From positions 1 to 5,212 of the forward strand of contig JADGHK010000225.1 in NCBI GenBank assembly GCA_019686145.1: a DNA stretch of 5,212 nt, given 5' to 3'. Source of the stretch: Bryobacteraceae bacterium (GTDB lineage: Bacteria; Acidobacteriota; Terriglobia; Bryobacterales; Bryobacteraceae). Below are positions 1 through 4,705 of the stretch, piece by piece; the first letter of the stretch is position 1; every line of letters starts with the position of its first letter. Under the pieces are notes generated by a model. It saw only the letters and a program-made list of their open reading frames with translations. It ran no database searches and was not told where the DNA came from. The position numbers and the translations under genes were made by a program.

Positions 1-1
1 C

Positions 2-697
2 ACAGTCGAGAACTACGCGAAATGGTACAAGGCGGAGCACAAGGCGCCCGATTTGCTGAGCCGCGCCGTTTATGGGCTGCCCGAATTTTGCCGCGAGCGA
101 ATCCGCGGCGCTGAAATGATCGCAAACCCCGGTTGCTATCCGACGGCTGCAAACCTCGCGATCCGGCCGCTCATCGATGCCGGGATCGTGGACCGCCAGG
201 CGGGGATTATCTGCGACGCCAAAAGCGGAGTGAGCGGCGCGGGACGCAAGCCCAGCCTGCGTACGAGCTTCTGTGAAGTCACCGAGAACTTCTCGACCTA
301 TTCGCTGCTTGATCACCGGCATGTGCCGGAAGTCCTGATGAACTCCCATCTGGAGGAAAGCGAGTTCAGCTTCACGGCTCAGCTTCTGCCGCTCGATCGG
401 GGCATTCTGGAGACAATCTATTTCAAAACGCGAGCGAGCGTTGCGGAGGTTGCCGAAGTCTATCACGCCCGTTATGCGCCGGAGCCTTTTGTCCGGATCT
501 ATCCGCCAGGTCAGGTTCCGGACCTTCGCTGCGTGCAGCGGACAAACTTCTGCGACATCGGATTCAAAGTGGACGAGGCCACCGGGCGCGCCGTTGTTGT
601 AAGTGCGATCGACAACCTGGTAAAGGGCGCCGCCGGCCAGGCCGTGCAGAACATGAACCTCATGCTGGGCCTTGGCGAGACGGAGGGCCTGCTGTGA
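2..697 (+). CDS. argC: N-acetyl-gamma-glutamyl-phosphate reductase, 5' end missing
   Basis: NADPH-dependent cytoplasmic enzyme that reduces N-acetylglutamyl phosphate to N-acetylglutamate semialdehyde, the third step of arginine synthesis. The frame is open from base 2, giving 231 residues; full-length ArgC is about 345, so roughly the first 110 (most of the NADP-binding domain) lie outside the window. TTG at 53 is an internal leucine codon, not a start: the preceding residues (WYKAEHKAPDLL) continue the family pattern into YGLPE. Visible hallmarks are the catalytic cysteine in NPGCYPT (codon 134-136), the KSGVSGAGR loop, the conserved histidine segment DHRHVPE (about 311-331), the LPLDRGIL segment and the C-terminal DNLVKGAAGQAVQNMNLMLG. 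The stop TGA overlaps the GTG start of argB by 4 bases, which points to translational coupling. The identification is firm from the motifs; nothing looks damaged. Confidence 0.96.
   Translation, partial: TVENYAKWYKAEHKAPDLLSRAVYGLPEFCRERIRGAEMIANPGCYPTAANLAIRPLIDAGIVDRQAGIICDAKSGVSGAGRKPSLRTSFCEVTENFSTYSLLDHRHVPEVLMNSHLEESEFSFTAQLLPLDRGILETIYFKTRASVAEVAEVYHARYAPEPFVRIYPPGQVPDLRCVQRTNFCDIGFKVDEATGRAVVVSAIDNLVKGAAGQAVQNMNLMLGLGETEGLL
682..687 (+). promoter_or_regulatory. Ribosome binding site of argB, inside argC
   Basis: GGAGGG lies 6 bases upstream of the GTG at 694, within the last codons of argC. This strong Shine-Dalgarno match supports GTG 694 as the argB start and the 4-base stop/start overlap. 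Confidence 0.75.
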
Positions 698-1470
698 AGG
701 TTCTGATCAAGCTGGGCGGCACGCTGCTCGATACATCAGAAACACGGTGCCGGCTGGCCCGGGAGATCGCGGCCCTTGGGAAAGACGGCCACCAGATTGT
801 TGTCGTCCATGGCGGCGGCAAGCAGATGACCCGATTTCTGAGCGAACGCGGTGTCGAGAGCCGGTTTGTCAACGGGCTTCGGGTCAGCACGCCGGAGGTG
901 ATCGAGGCGGTCCTGAAGGTCCTTGCCGGAAGCGTCAACCGGGAGCTTGTAGCGTCGCTTGTGGCGGCGGGCGCGAACGCCGTCGGGCTGTGCGGAATTG
1001 ACGGTGTTCTGGCGGAGGCGGAACCGATCTCGGAGGAGCTGGGCGCGGTGGGACGGATTGTCCGGGCGAATGCGCCGCTGCTCGATCTGCTTTCCGGAAA
1101 CGGGTATCTGCCGGTGATCGCCTGCGTTGCCGGGGACCGTCAGGGCCGCATCTACAATGTCAATGCCGATTCGATGGCGGTTGCGATTGCCGCTGCCTTT
1201 GCCGCCGACCGTCTTCTCTTCCTTACGGACGTGGAGGGAGTCCGGGGTCCGGATGGTGTGATTCCCGAGCTGGATGTCGCCGGATCTGTGCGGCTGATTG
1301 AGGACGGAATCGCAACGGGCGGCATGCGCGCCAAGCTGGACGCAGCGTGTTCGGCGCTCGGGCAGGGAGTCGGGCAAGTGGTGATCGCCCCGGGGCAAGT
1401 GCCGGGAGCGGCGGCGCGCCTGCTGGCGGGCGAGGCGCTCGGCACGCGGATGGTGGCAAGCCGCGGATAG
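694..1470 (+). CDS. argB: Acetylglutamate kinase
   Basis: Amino-acid kinase family enzyme that phosphorylates N-acetyl-L-glutamate with ATP, the second step of arginine synthesis, in the cytoplasm. It has 258 residues, the same length as the E. coli enzyme. Motifs run in the expected order: KLGG with Lys6 near the start, the nucleotide/substrate loop HGGGK (39-43), NGLRV with Arg63, NVNADS (155-160, Asp159), LTDVEGV (177-183) and TGGMRAK (208-214, Lys214). Starting almost directly at KLGG, it lacks the N-terminal helix extension known from arginine-inhibited hexameric kinases, so I infer an arginine-insensitive enzyme of the E. coli kind. The GTG start is supported by GGAGGG 6 bases upstream and by the family N-terminus. 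It overlaps argC by 4 bases and is followed after 9 bases by an acetyltransferase that probably makes its substrate. Confidence 0.96.
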   Translation: MKVLIKLGGTLLDTSETRCRLAREIAALGKDGHQIVVVHGGGKQMTRFLSERGVESRFVNGLRVSTPEVIEAVLKVLAGSVNRELVASLVAAGANAVGLCGIDGVLAEAEPISEELGAVGRIVRANAPLLDLLSGNGYLPVIACVAGDRQGRIYNVNADSMAVAIAAAFAADRLLFLTDVEGVRGPDGVIPELDVAGSVRLIEDGIATGGMRAKLDAACSALGQGVGQVVIAPGQVPGAAARLLAGEALGTRMVASRG

Positions 1471-1472
1471 GA
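1469..1472 (+). promoter_or_regulatory. Ribosome binding site of the GNAT gene
   Basis: AGGA overlaps the argB stop codon and sits 7 bases before ATG 1480. It favours ATG 1480 over the in-frame GTG at 1561, which has no clear Shine-Dalgarno sequence. Confidence 0.5.
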
Positions 1473-1479
1473 CGCAGAA

Positions 1480-2019
1480 ATGGATCTGGTTACGATCGAA
1501 TCTCTCCGGCTCAAGCAGCCGGATTCGCCGGAATTTCCAACGCCGGTCAGCGTTTCTTCCGTGAATTATCGGAAAGCCTCGATGCGCGACGTGCCGGCGC
1601 TTTTGCGTCTTATCAACGCATATGCCGCCCAGGGAGTCATGCTGCCGCGGACCGAGTTCGAAATGTCCGAGAATATTCGTGATTTTTCGATCGCTCTTGC
1701 GGACGGACATCTGATTGGATGCGGCGCTCTTCACTTTTACGGCCCCACGATGGGCGAAGTGCGCTCGCTTGCGGTAGACCCGCGGGCCAAGGGTCTCGGT
1801 ATCGGGCGCACCCTCGTCGAGATGCTGATCCGCGAGGCTGGCGAGTTTGACATCACCGGCCTGTTCGCTTTCACTTATGTGCCAGACTTCTTCCGAAAGC
1901 TGGGGTTTCGAGAGGTGGACCGGGGGGAGCTGCCGTTAAAGGCCTGGAAGGATTGTTTGAGCTGTCCCAAGTTTCAGTGCTGCGACGAAACTGCGATGCT
2001 GCGGCGGCTGCCTTCCTGA
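1480..2019 (+). CDS. GNAT acetyltransferase, probable short-form N-acetylglutamate synthase (ArgA-like)
   Basis: Likely transfers acetyl from acetyl-CoA to glutamate, the first step of arginine synthesis. It has 179 residues. The GNAT fold spans about 29-150: NYRKASMRDVPALLRLI (first strand and helix), MLPRTEFEMSENIRDF (54-69), GCGALH (80-85), EVRSLAVDP (93-101), the CoA pyrophosphate loop AKGLGIGR (103-110, Lys104 where Arg or Gln is common), and FTYVPDFFRKLGF (131-143). It ends in a conserved tail WKDCLSCPKFQCCDE with Cys159, 162, 167 and 168, typical of bacterial ArgA-like GNAT proteins and suggestive of metal binding or redox. Residues 1-28 precede the domain and have no recognisable motif; GTG 1561 would start exactly at the domain, but the RBS favours 1480. 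It lacks the kinase-like domain of classical ArgA. Position after argC-argB supports the role; the exact substrate is inferred. Confidence 0.85.
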   Translation: MDLVTIESLRLKQPDSPEFPTPVSVSSVNYRKASMRDVPALLRLINAYAAQGVMLPRTEFEMSENIRDFSIALADGHLIGCGALHFYGPTMGEVRSLAVDPRAKGLGIGRTLVEMLIREAGEFDITGLFAFTYVPDFFRKLGFREVDRGELPLKAWKDCLSCPKFQCCDETAMLRRLPS

Positions 2020-2038
2020 CCCGCTGCCGGAACGTGCT

Positions 2039-2052
2039 GCCGCTTTCGCGGC
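2039..2052 (+). terminator. Small GC hairpin after the arginine operon, weak terminator candidate
   Basis: GCCGC-TTTC-GCGGC forms a perfect 5-bp stem with a 4-base loop, 20 bases after the stop of the GNAT gene. No T-run follows directly; the nearest T-rich stretch is around 2073-2083. It could help end transcription or protect the mRNA end, but it is not a standard intrinsic terminator. Confidence 0.25.
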
Positions 2053-2174
2053 TAATGGCCTGTAAACCTGACCTTAATTCTTTCGGGAATCCTGCCGGTC
2101 CCGCGAGTGGACTACCTCCATACTCGCTTAACTCCTAAATCTTTTGGTGTCAGAAATTACAGTTTTCCCTCTCT

Positions 2175-2217
2175 TTGTTCGAGAAAATCTCCTCTCACAC
2201 TTTTTGGGTCCGAACAA
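2175..2217. repeat. Inverted repeat TTGTTCG / CGAACAA
   Basis: TTGTTCG at 2175-2181 is the exact reverse complement of CGAACAA at 2211-2217, with 29 bases between them. It could be a stem in RNA or two half-sites for a protein bound about 36 bases apart. It overlaps the first GAGAA-type palindrome by one base. Seven-base arms at this distance can occur by chance. Confidence 0.35.
2181..2191. promoter_or_regulatory. Upstream candidate operator GAGAAAATCTC
   Basis: A palindrome with 4-base arms (GAGA/TCTC) around AAA. It matches the core of the palindrome at 2230-2244 in 9 of 11 bases, and the two centres are 51 bases apart (2186 and 2237), close to five helical turns. Two near-identical sites on about the same face of the helix would suit cooperative regulator binding. 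No known regulator is recognised. Confidence 0.35.
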
Positions 2218-2229
2218 TTTAACTGTATG

Positions 2230-2244
2230 TTGAGAATTTCTCAA
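2230..2244. promoter_or_regulatory. Candidate operator TTGAGAATTTCTCAA
   Basis: A perfect palindrome with 7-base arms (TTGAGAA / TTCTCAA) around a single T. If transcription starts about 7 bases after the -10-like element at 2264-2271, its centre lies near -41, where class II activators bind, and it sits where a -35 box would be expected. The arms recall the FNR-type TTGAT/ATCAA layout but the spacing is one base too long and the bases differ, so no family is assigned. Confidence 0.4.
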
Positions 2245-2263
2245 ACCGAAGACCACTGTACTC

Positions 2264-2271
2264 TAGATAAT
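2264..2271 (+). promoter_or_regulatory. -10-like element of the molybdopterin-binding gene promoter
   Basis: TAGATAAT contains GATAAT, five of six matches to the sigma-70 TATAAT box, about 70 bases upstream of ATG 2341. No acceptable -35 box lies 16-18 bases upstream, so either an activator is needed or this is not the true promoter. The implied leader would be about 63 bases. Confidence 0.3.
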
Positions 2272-2286
2272 TAACACTTGCTACAC

Positions 2287-2306
2287 GCCGCCTCCCGGAA
2301 GGCGGC
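2287..2306 (+). other. Leader hairpin upstream of the molybdopterin-binding gene
   Basis: GCCGCCT-CCCGGA-AGGCGGC forms a perfect 7-bp GC-rich stem with a 6-base loop, ending 8 bases before the purine-rich ribosome-binding region. No T-run follows, so it is unlikely to be a terminator. It may stabilise the mRNA or affect ribosome access. It is far too small to be the molybdenum-cofactor riboswitch. Confidence 0.4.
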
Positions 2307-2314
2307 ATCGACTT

Positions 2315-2329
2315 GAGGGAGATTAGAGG
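2315..2329 (+). promoter_or_regulatory. Ribosome binding region of the molybdopterin-binding gene
   Basis: Two purine-rich stretches precede ATG 2341: AGAGG at 2325-2329 with an 11-base spacer, and GAGGGAG at 2315-2321 with a 19-base spacer. The nearer is the more plausible Shine-Dalgarno sequence although its spacing is a little long. Confidence 0.4.
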
Positions 2330-2340
2330 CGAAGCTTGAG

Positions 2341-3312
2341 ATGAGAGCTCAGACTGTTGATGTGCGAGACTCGACCGGTAGAATCCTCTGCTGCACGATC
2401 TTCCGGCAAAGTGGGAAGAAACTACTCGCCAAAGGTCACACCATCAGCGAGGAGGATGTGCGCCTCCTGCAGACCGAGGGGATGAGCGAAGTCTGGGTAA
2501 CCGAACTCGAGGAGGGGGAAGTTGCCGAGGACCAAGCGGTCTCGATGGTCGGAGCAGAGATGGCGTGCGGCTGTGTGGAAGTGAGGCTTGCTGCCGGAGG
2601 AAGGGCGAACCTGGTGGCGACTGAGCCTTGCTGTGTGCTGGTCGACGACGAATTACTCAGACAAATTAACTGCACTTCCAGTATTGTGATCGCGACCGCC
2701 ACGAACTTCAGCTACGCGAAGCCTGGTCAGCGGATCGCAACCGTTAAAAGCGCGCCTTTTGCTGTTGCAAGTTCTCAACTGGAAGCAGTAATCTCGATTC
2801 TTAAAGAAAGAGGACCGATCCTACAGGCTCGCCCAATGCGAGACCCTCGTGTGGCTGTTCTCTATTGCGATCCGATCAGCGGCGATCGGGCCAGGCAGCT
2901 CTTTGAAAACATTATGCGCCAGCGGCTGGAGCGTTTCGGGGTGACCTCATATGTTCAGCATGCTGTGGTAGAGGACGAATCGGCGGTTACGGCGGCGCTC
3001 AGCCAGCTCCTCCGCTCCAGGCCCTCAGTCGTACTTGTCGCCTCCACGACGGCTCCTGCCGGACCTGAGGATGTCGTTGGCCAGGCGATGACCCGGGTCG
3101 GTTGTCATATGGAGCGATTCCTGGCTCCTGTAGAACCAGGCAATTTGTTACTATTGGGATACAAAGACAACATACCCATTGTTTCTGCGCCAGGCTGCTT
3201 CCGGTCGGCGAAGCCGAACGTTGTGGACATCGTGCTGCCCCCGATGCTGGCGCATTACAGGATTTCCGGCTGGGAAATCGCCTGTCTCGGTCATGGCGGT
3301 TTACTAGCTTAA
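2341..3312 (+). CDS. MoeA/MogA-like molybdopterin-binding protein
   Basis: A 323-residue cytoplasmic protein of the MoCF_biosynth (MoeA-like molybdopterin-binding) type. Residues 1-55 form a small N-terminal domain (GRILCCTIFRQSGKKLLAKGHTISEEDVRLLQTEGMSEVWV) like that before molybdopterin-binding domains. A middle section follows (about 75-165), with the family-like KPGQRIATVKSAPFAV at 127-142. The C-terminal domain (about 168-305) shows a first strand RVAVLY (170-175), VVLVASTTAPAGPEDVV (230-246) at the place of the GGTG/DV loop with Asp244 likely the conserved acid, APVEPGNLLLLG (262-273) and SAPGC (282-286). The end, EIACLGHGGLL, also suits the family. Related proteins are often fused to a MobA-type nucleotidyltransferase; this one is not. 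It probably binds molybdopterin or its adenylate for cofactor insertion or modification, but the exact reaction is unknown. It has its own leader and terminator and no molybdenum-related neighbour in view. Confidence 0.85.
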   Translation: MRAQTVDVRDSTGRILCCTIFRQSGKKLLAKGHTISEEDVRLLQTEGMSEVWVTELEEGEVAEDQAVSMVGAEMACGCVEVRLAAGGRANLVATEPCCVLVDDELLRQINCTSSIVIATATNFSYAKPGQRIATVKSAPFAVASSQLEAVISILKERGPILQARPMRDPRVAVLYCDPISGDRARQLFENIMRQRLERFGVTSYVQHAVVEDESAVTAALSQLLRSRPSVVLVASTTAPAGPEDVVGQAMTRVGCHMERFLAPVEPGNLLLLGYKDNIPIVSAPGCFRSAKPNVVDIVLPPMLAHYRISGWEIACLGHGGLLA

Positions 3313-3326
3313 AAGCTCCTCCACTA

Positions 3327-3357
3327 CCACAAGTCGTTTCCTCCGAGCGGCTTGTGG
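3327..3357 (+). other. Hairpin just before the terminator
   Basis: CCACAAGTCG pairs with CGGCTTGTGG as a 10-bp stem with one G-T wobble around an 11-base loop, starting 14 bases after the stop codon. It lies 9 bases before the intrinsic terminator stem. It probably protects the 3' end of the transcript or assists termination; no T-run follows it. Confidence 0.5.
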
Positions 3358-3366
3358 GTGCTCCTC

Positions 3367-3400
3367 AGCCGGGCGTCTGACCAGCGCCCGGCTCTTTTTT
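3367..3400 (+). terminator. Intrinsic terminator after the molybdopterin-binding gene
   Basis: AGCCGGGCG pairs perfectly with CGCCCGGCT (9 bp) around a 9-base loop, followed by C and six T. This is a standard rho-independent terminator. It separates the molybdopterin-binding gene from the downstream enolase-superfamily gene. Confidence 0.9.
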
Positions 3401-3460
3401 CCCATTCCCTCCACTTCGCTCTACCGCCTGAAAGCGGAGGCCGGTGTTACATTTGAAGCG

Positions 3461-4705
3461 ATGAGAATCGCAGAAGTCCGCTCGTTCCTGCTCTCTTATC
3501 CCCTTGCGAATCCCCTGAAGCTCCAGTACCACGGAGGCGAAAGAACGATTCTCAAACGGGATGCGATGCTGATCCGGGTCGAGGCCGACAACGGCCTGGT
3601 CGGTTACGCTCCCGGACAGGGCAGCGGGAAGATGCAGGCCGTCATTGAGCAGGTTGTCGCGCCCTTCTTGTCAGGCAGGTTCCTTGGCGATCCCGATGCG
3701 CTTCGCGTGCAGTTCCTTCAAGGACCGGGAGCGGATCCCTGGGCGGCCAAGGTGTACTGCGCCGTCGAGGTTGCTCTGTTCGACCTCATCGGGAAACAAC
3801 GGGGGCTTCCCGTATCCGAACTGCTCGGAGGACGCGTGCGGGACCGCATCCGCCTTTATGGCAGCGCCGGTATGTATATGCCGCCCGAGAAGTATGCGGA
3901 GGAGGCTTCGGCTGTAGCCAGGATGGGATTTCGCGCTTACAAGCTGCGGGCGGGACTCGGGCCGGAAGGCGATATCGAGACTCTTCGTCAAGTGCGCAAA
4001 GCGGTCGGGCCGGACGTCGACCTGATGGTGGACGCTCATACTTGGTGGCGCATGGGGGACCGCAGCTACAGCCAGGAAACCGTGGAGCAACTGGCGCAGG
4101 AGATGGCCGGCTACAACATCGCCTGGCTGGAAGAGCCGCTGCCGCCCGATGACCACGAAGCGTATCTCAAGCTTCGGCGGGCAGACTACGTGCCGCTCGC
4201 AAGCGGCGAGCATGAACCCAGTGAGGACCGGTTTCGCGACCTCATCTGTACCGAGTGCGTCGACTACGTCCAGATGGACCTCGTTTGCCAGGGTGGCTAC
4301 GCGGTGGGGCGGCGCCTGTTCCCGGAAATCGAGAAGGCCGGATTATCCTTTGCTTTCCATTGTTGGGGTACGGCGCTGGAAGTCATCGCAGCGGCGCATT
4401 TGGGAGTCTGCTGGCCGGAAAGCGTCGTCGGGTGGCTGGAATATCCCTGCTACTCCACGCCCGAAAGCATCGGCATGTACCCCTTCCCGCTTGCAGCCGA
4501 AATTCTCAAGAATCCCCTCGAAATCGATCATGGGGACCTCCTGGTCCCGCGCGAGCCCGGCTTGGGTGTCGAGGTCGATGAGTCCGTCATCGACAAGTAC
4601 CCGTGGATTCCGGGCCCCTGGTCTTACTTCGACTGGATCTCGCCCCAGCAGAGATGGGCGGTTACGTCCGACCACAGCGAAAAGTGGTCGGGGGATGTCC
4701 AATAG
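3461..4705 (+). CDS. Mandelate racemase/muconate lactonizing enzyme family protein (enolase superfamily)
   Basis: Predicted cytoplasmic Mg2+-dependent enzyme of 414 residues that abstracts a proton next to a carboxylate; probably an acid-sugar dehydratase or a racemase, substrate unknown. The N-terminal capping domain spans about 1-125 (MRIAEVRSFLLSYPL is a typical start). The barrel shows YKLRAG (160-165, K161-x-R163 where KxK is usual), Asp191 in MVDAHTWW, Glu224 in WLEEPLP and Glu250 in ASGEHE as the three metal ligands, Asp273 in VQMD and His300 in FHCWGT as the likely His-Asp dyad, and Glu327 in WLEYP. The tail GDLLVPREPGLGVEVDE (358-374) is typical; about 30 residues of unrecognised sequence rich in Trp follow. 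No good Shine-Dalgarno sequence is seen (GGAGG at 3436-3440 is 20 bases away), yet no other in-frame start is nearer. The 3' end overlaps the deacetylase gene by 11 bases. Confidence 0.9.
   Translation: MRIAEVRSFLLSYPLANPLKLQYHGGERTILKRDAMLIRVEADNGLVGYAPGQGSGKMQAVIEQVVAPFLSGRFLGDPDALRVQFLQGPGADPWAAKVYCAVEVALFDLIGKQRGLPVSELLGGRVRDRIRLYGSAGMYMPPEKYAEEASAVARMGFRAYKLRAGLGPEGDIETLRQVRKAVGPDVDLMVDAHTWWRMGDRSYSQETVEQLAQEMAGYNIAWLEEPLPPDDHEAYLKLRRADYVPLASGEHEPSEDRFRDLICTECVDYVQMDLVCQGGYAVGRRLFPEIEKAGLSFAFHCWGTALEVIAAAHLGVCWPESVVGWLEYPCYSTPESIGMYPFPLAAEILKNPLEIDHGDLLVPREPGLGVEVDESVIDKYPWIPGPWSYFDWISPQQRWAVTSDHSEKWSGDVQ

Larger units (their letters stand above)
2020..2340. other. Non-coding interval between the arginine operon and the molybdopterin-binding gene
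   Basis: These 321 bases hold no credible gene; a 61-codon frame that begins inside the preceding gene has no family features. The first part is GC-rich with small hairpins. From about 2130 the DNA becomes AT-rich: 2161-2280 contains 45 G/C in 120 bases, against about two thirds G/C in a sample stretch of argB. The AT-rich half carries paired palindromes, a long-range inverted repeat and a -10-like element, and the last 60 bases carry a hairpin and purine-rich ribosome-binding sequence. I read it as the end of one transcription unit and the promoter and leader of the next. Confidence 0.7.

Noticed and set aside
53..697. argC starting at TTG 53
   Set aside because: The frame is open upstream to base 2 and encodes conserved ArgC sequence, so the gene is cut by the window edge and does not start there.
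736..1734. Long 332-codon open frame on the minus strand across argB and the GNAT gene
   Set aside because: It is antisense to well-supported enzymes, its protein is rich in Arg, His and Pro as expected from reversed GC-rich codons, and no family motif is visible.
2084..2103. CGGGA/TCCCG inverted repeat as a terminator
   Set aside because: Five-base arms around a 10-base loop with no following T-run are too weak to support termination.
1953..2138. 61-codon open frame continuing past the GNAT gene
   Set aside because: It starts inside the GNAT gene in another frame, has no convincing ribosome binding site and no motif.
2130..2340. Molybdenum-cofactor riboswitch or ModE operator upstream of the molybdopterin-binding gene
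   Set aside because: Only one short hairpin lies near the start codon, not the multi-stem riboswitch architecture, and the palindromes do not match the ModE TATA-rich site.
3671..4213. 180-codon minus-strand open frame inside the enolase-superfamily gene
   Set aside because: It is antisense to a gene with intact catalytic motifs, has no recognisable domain, and is explained by GC-rich codon use.
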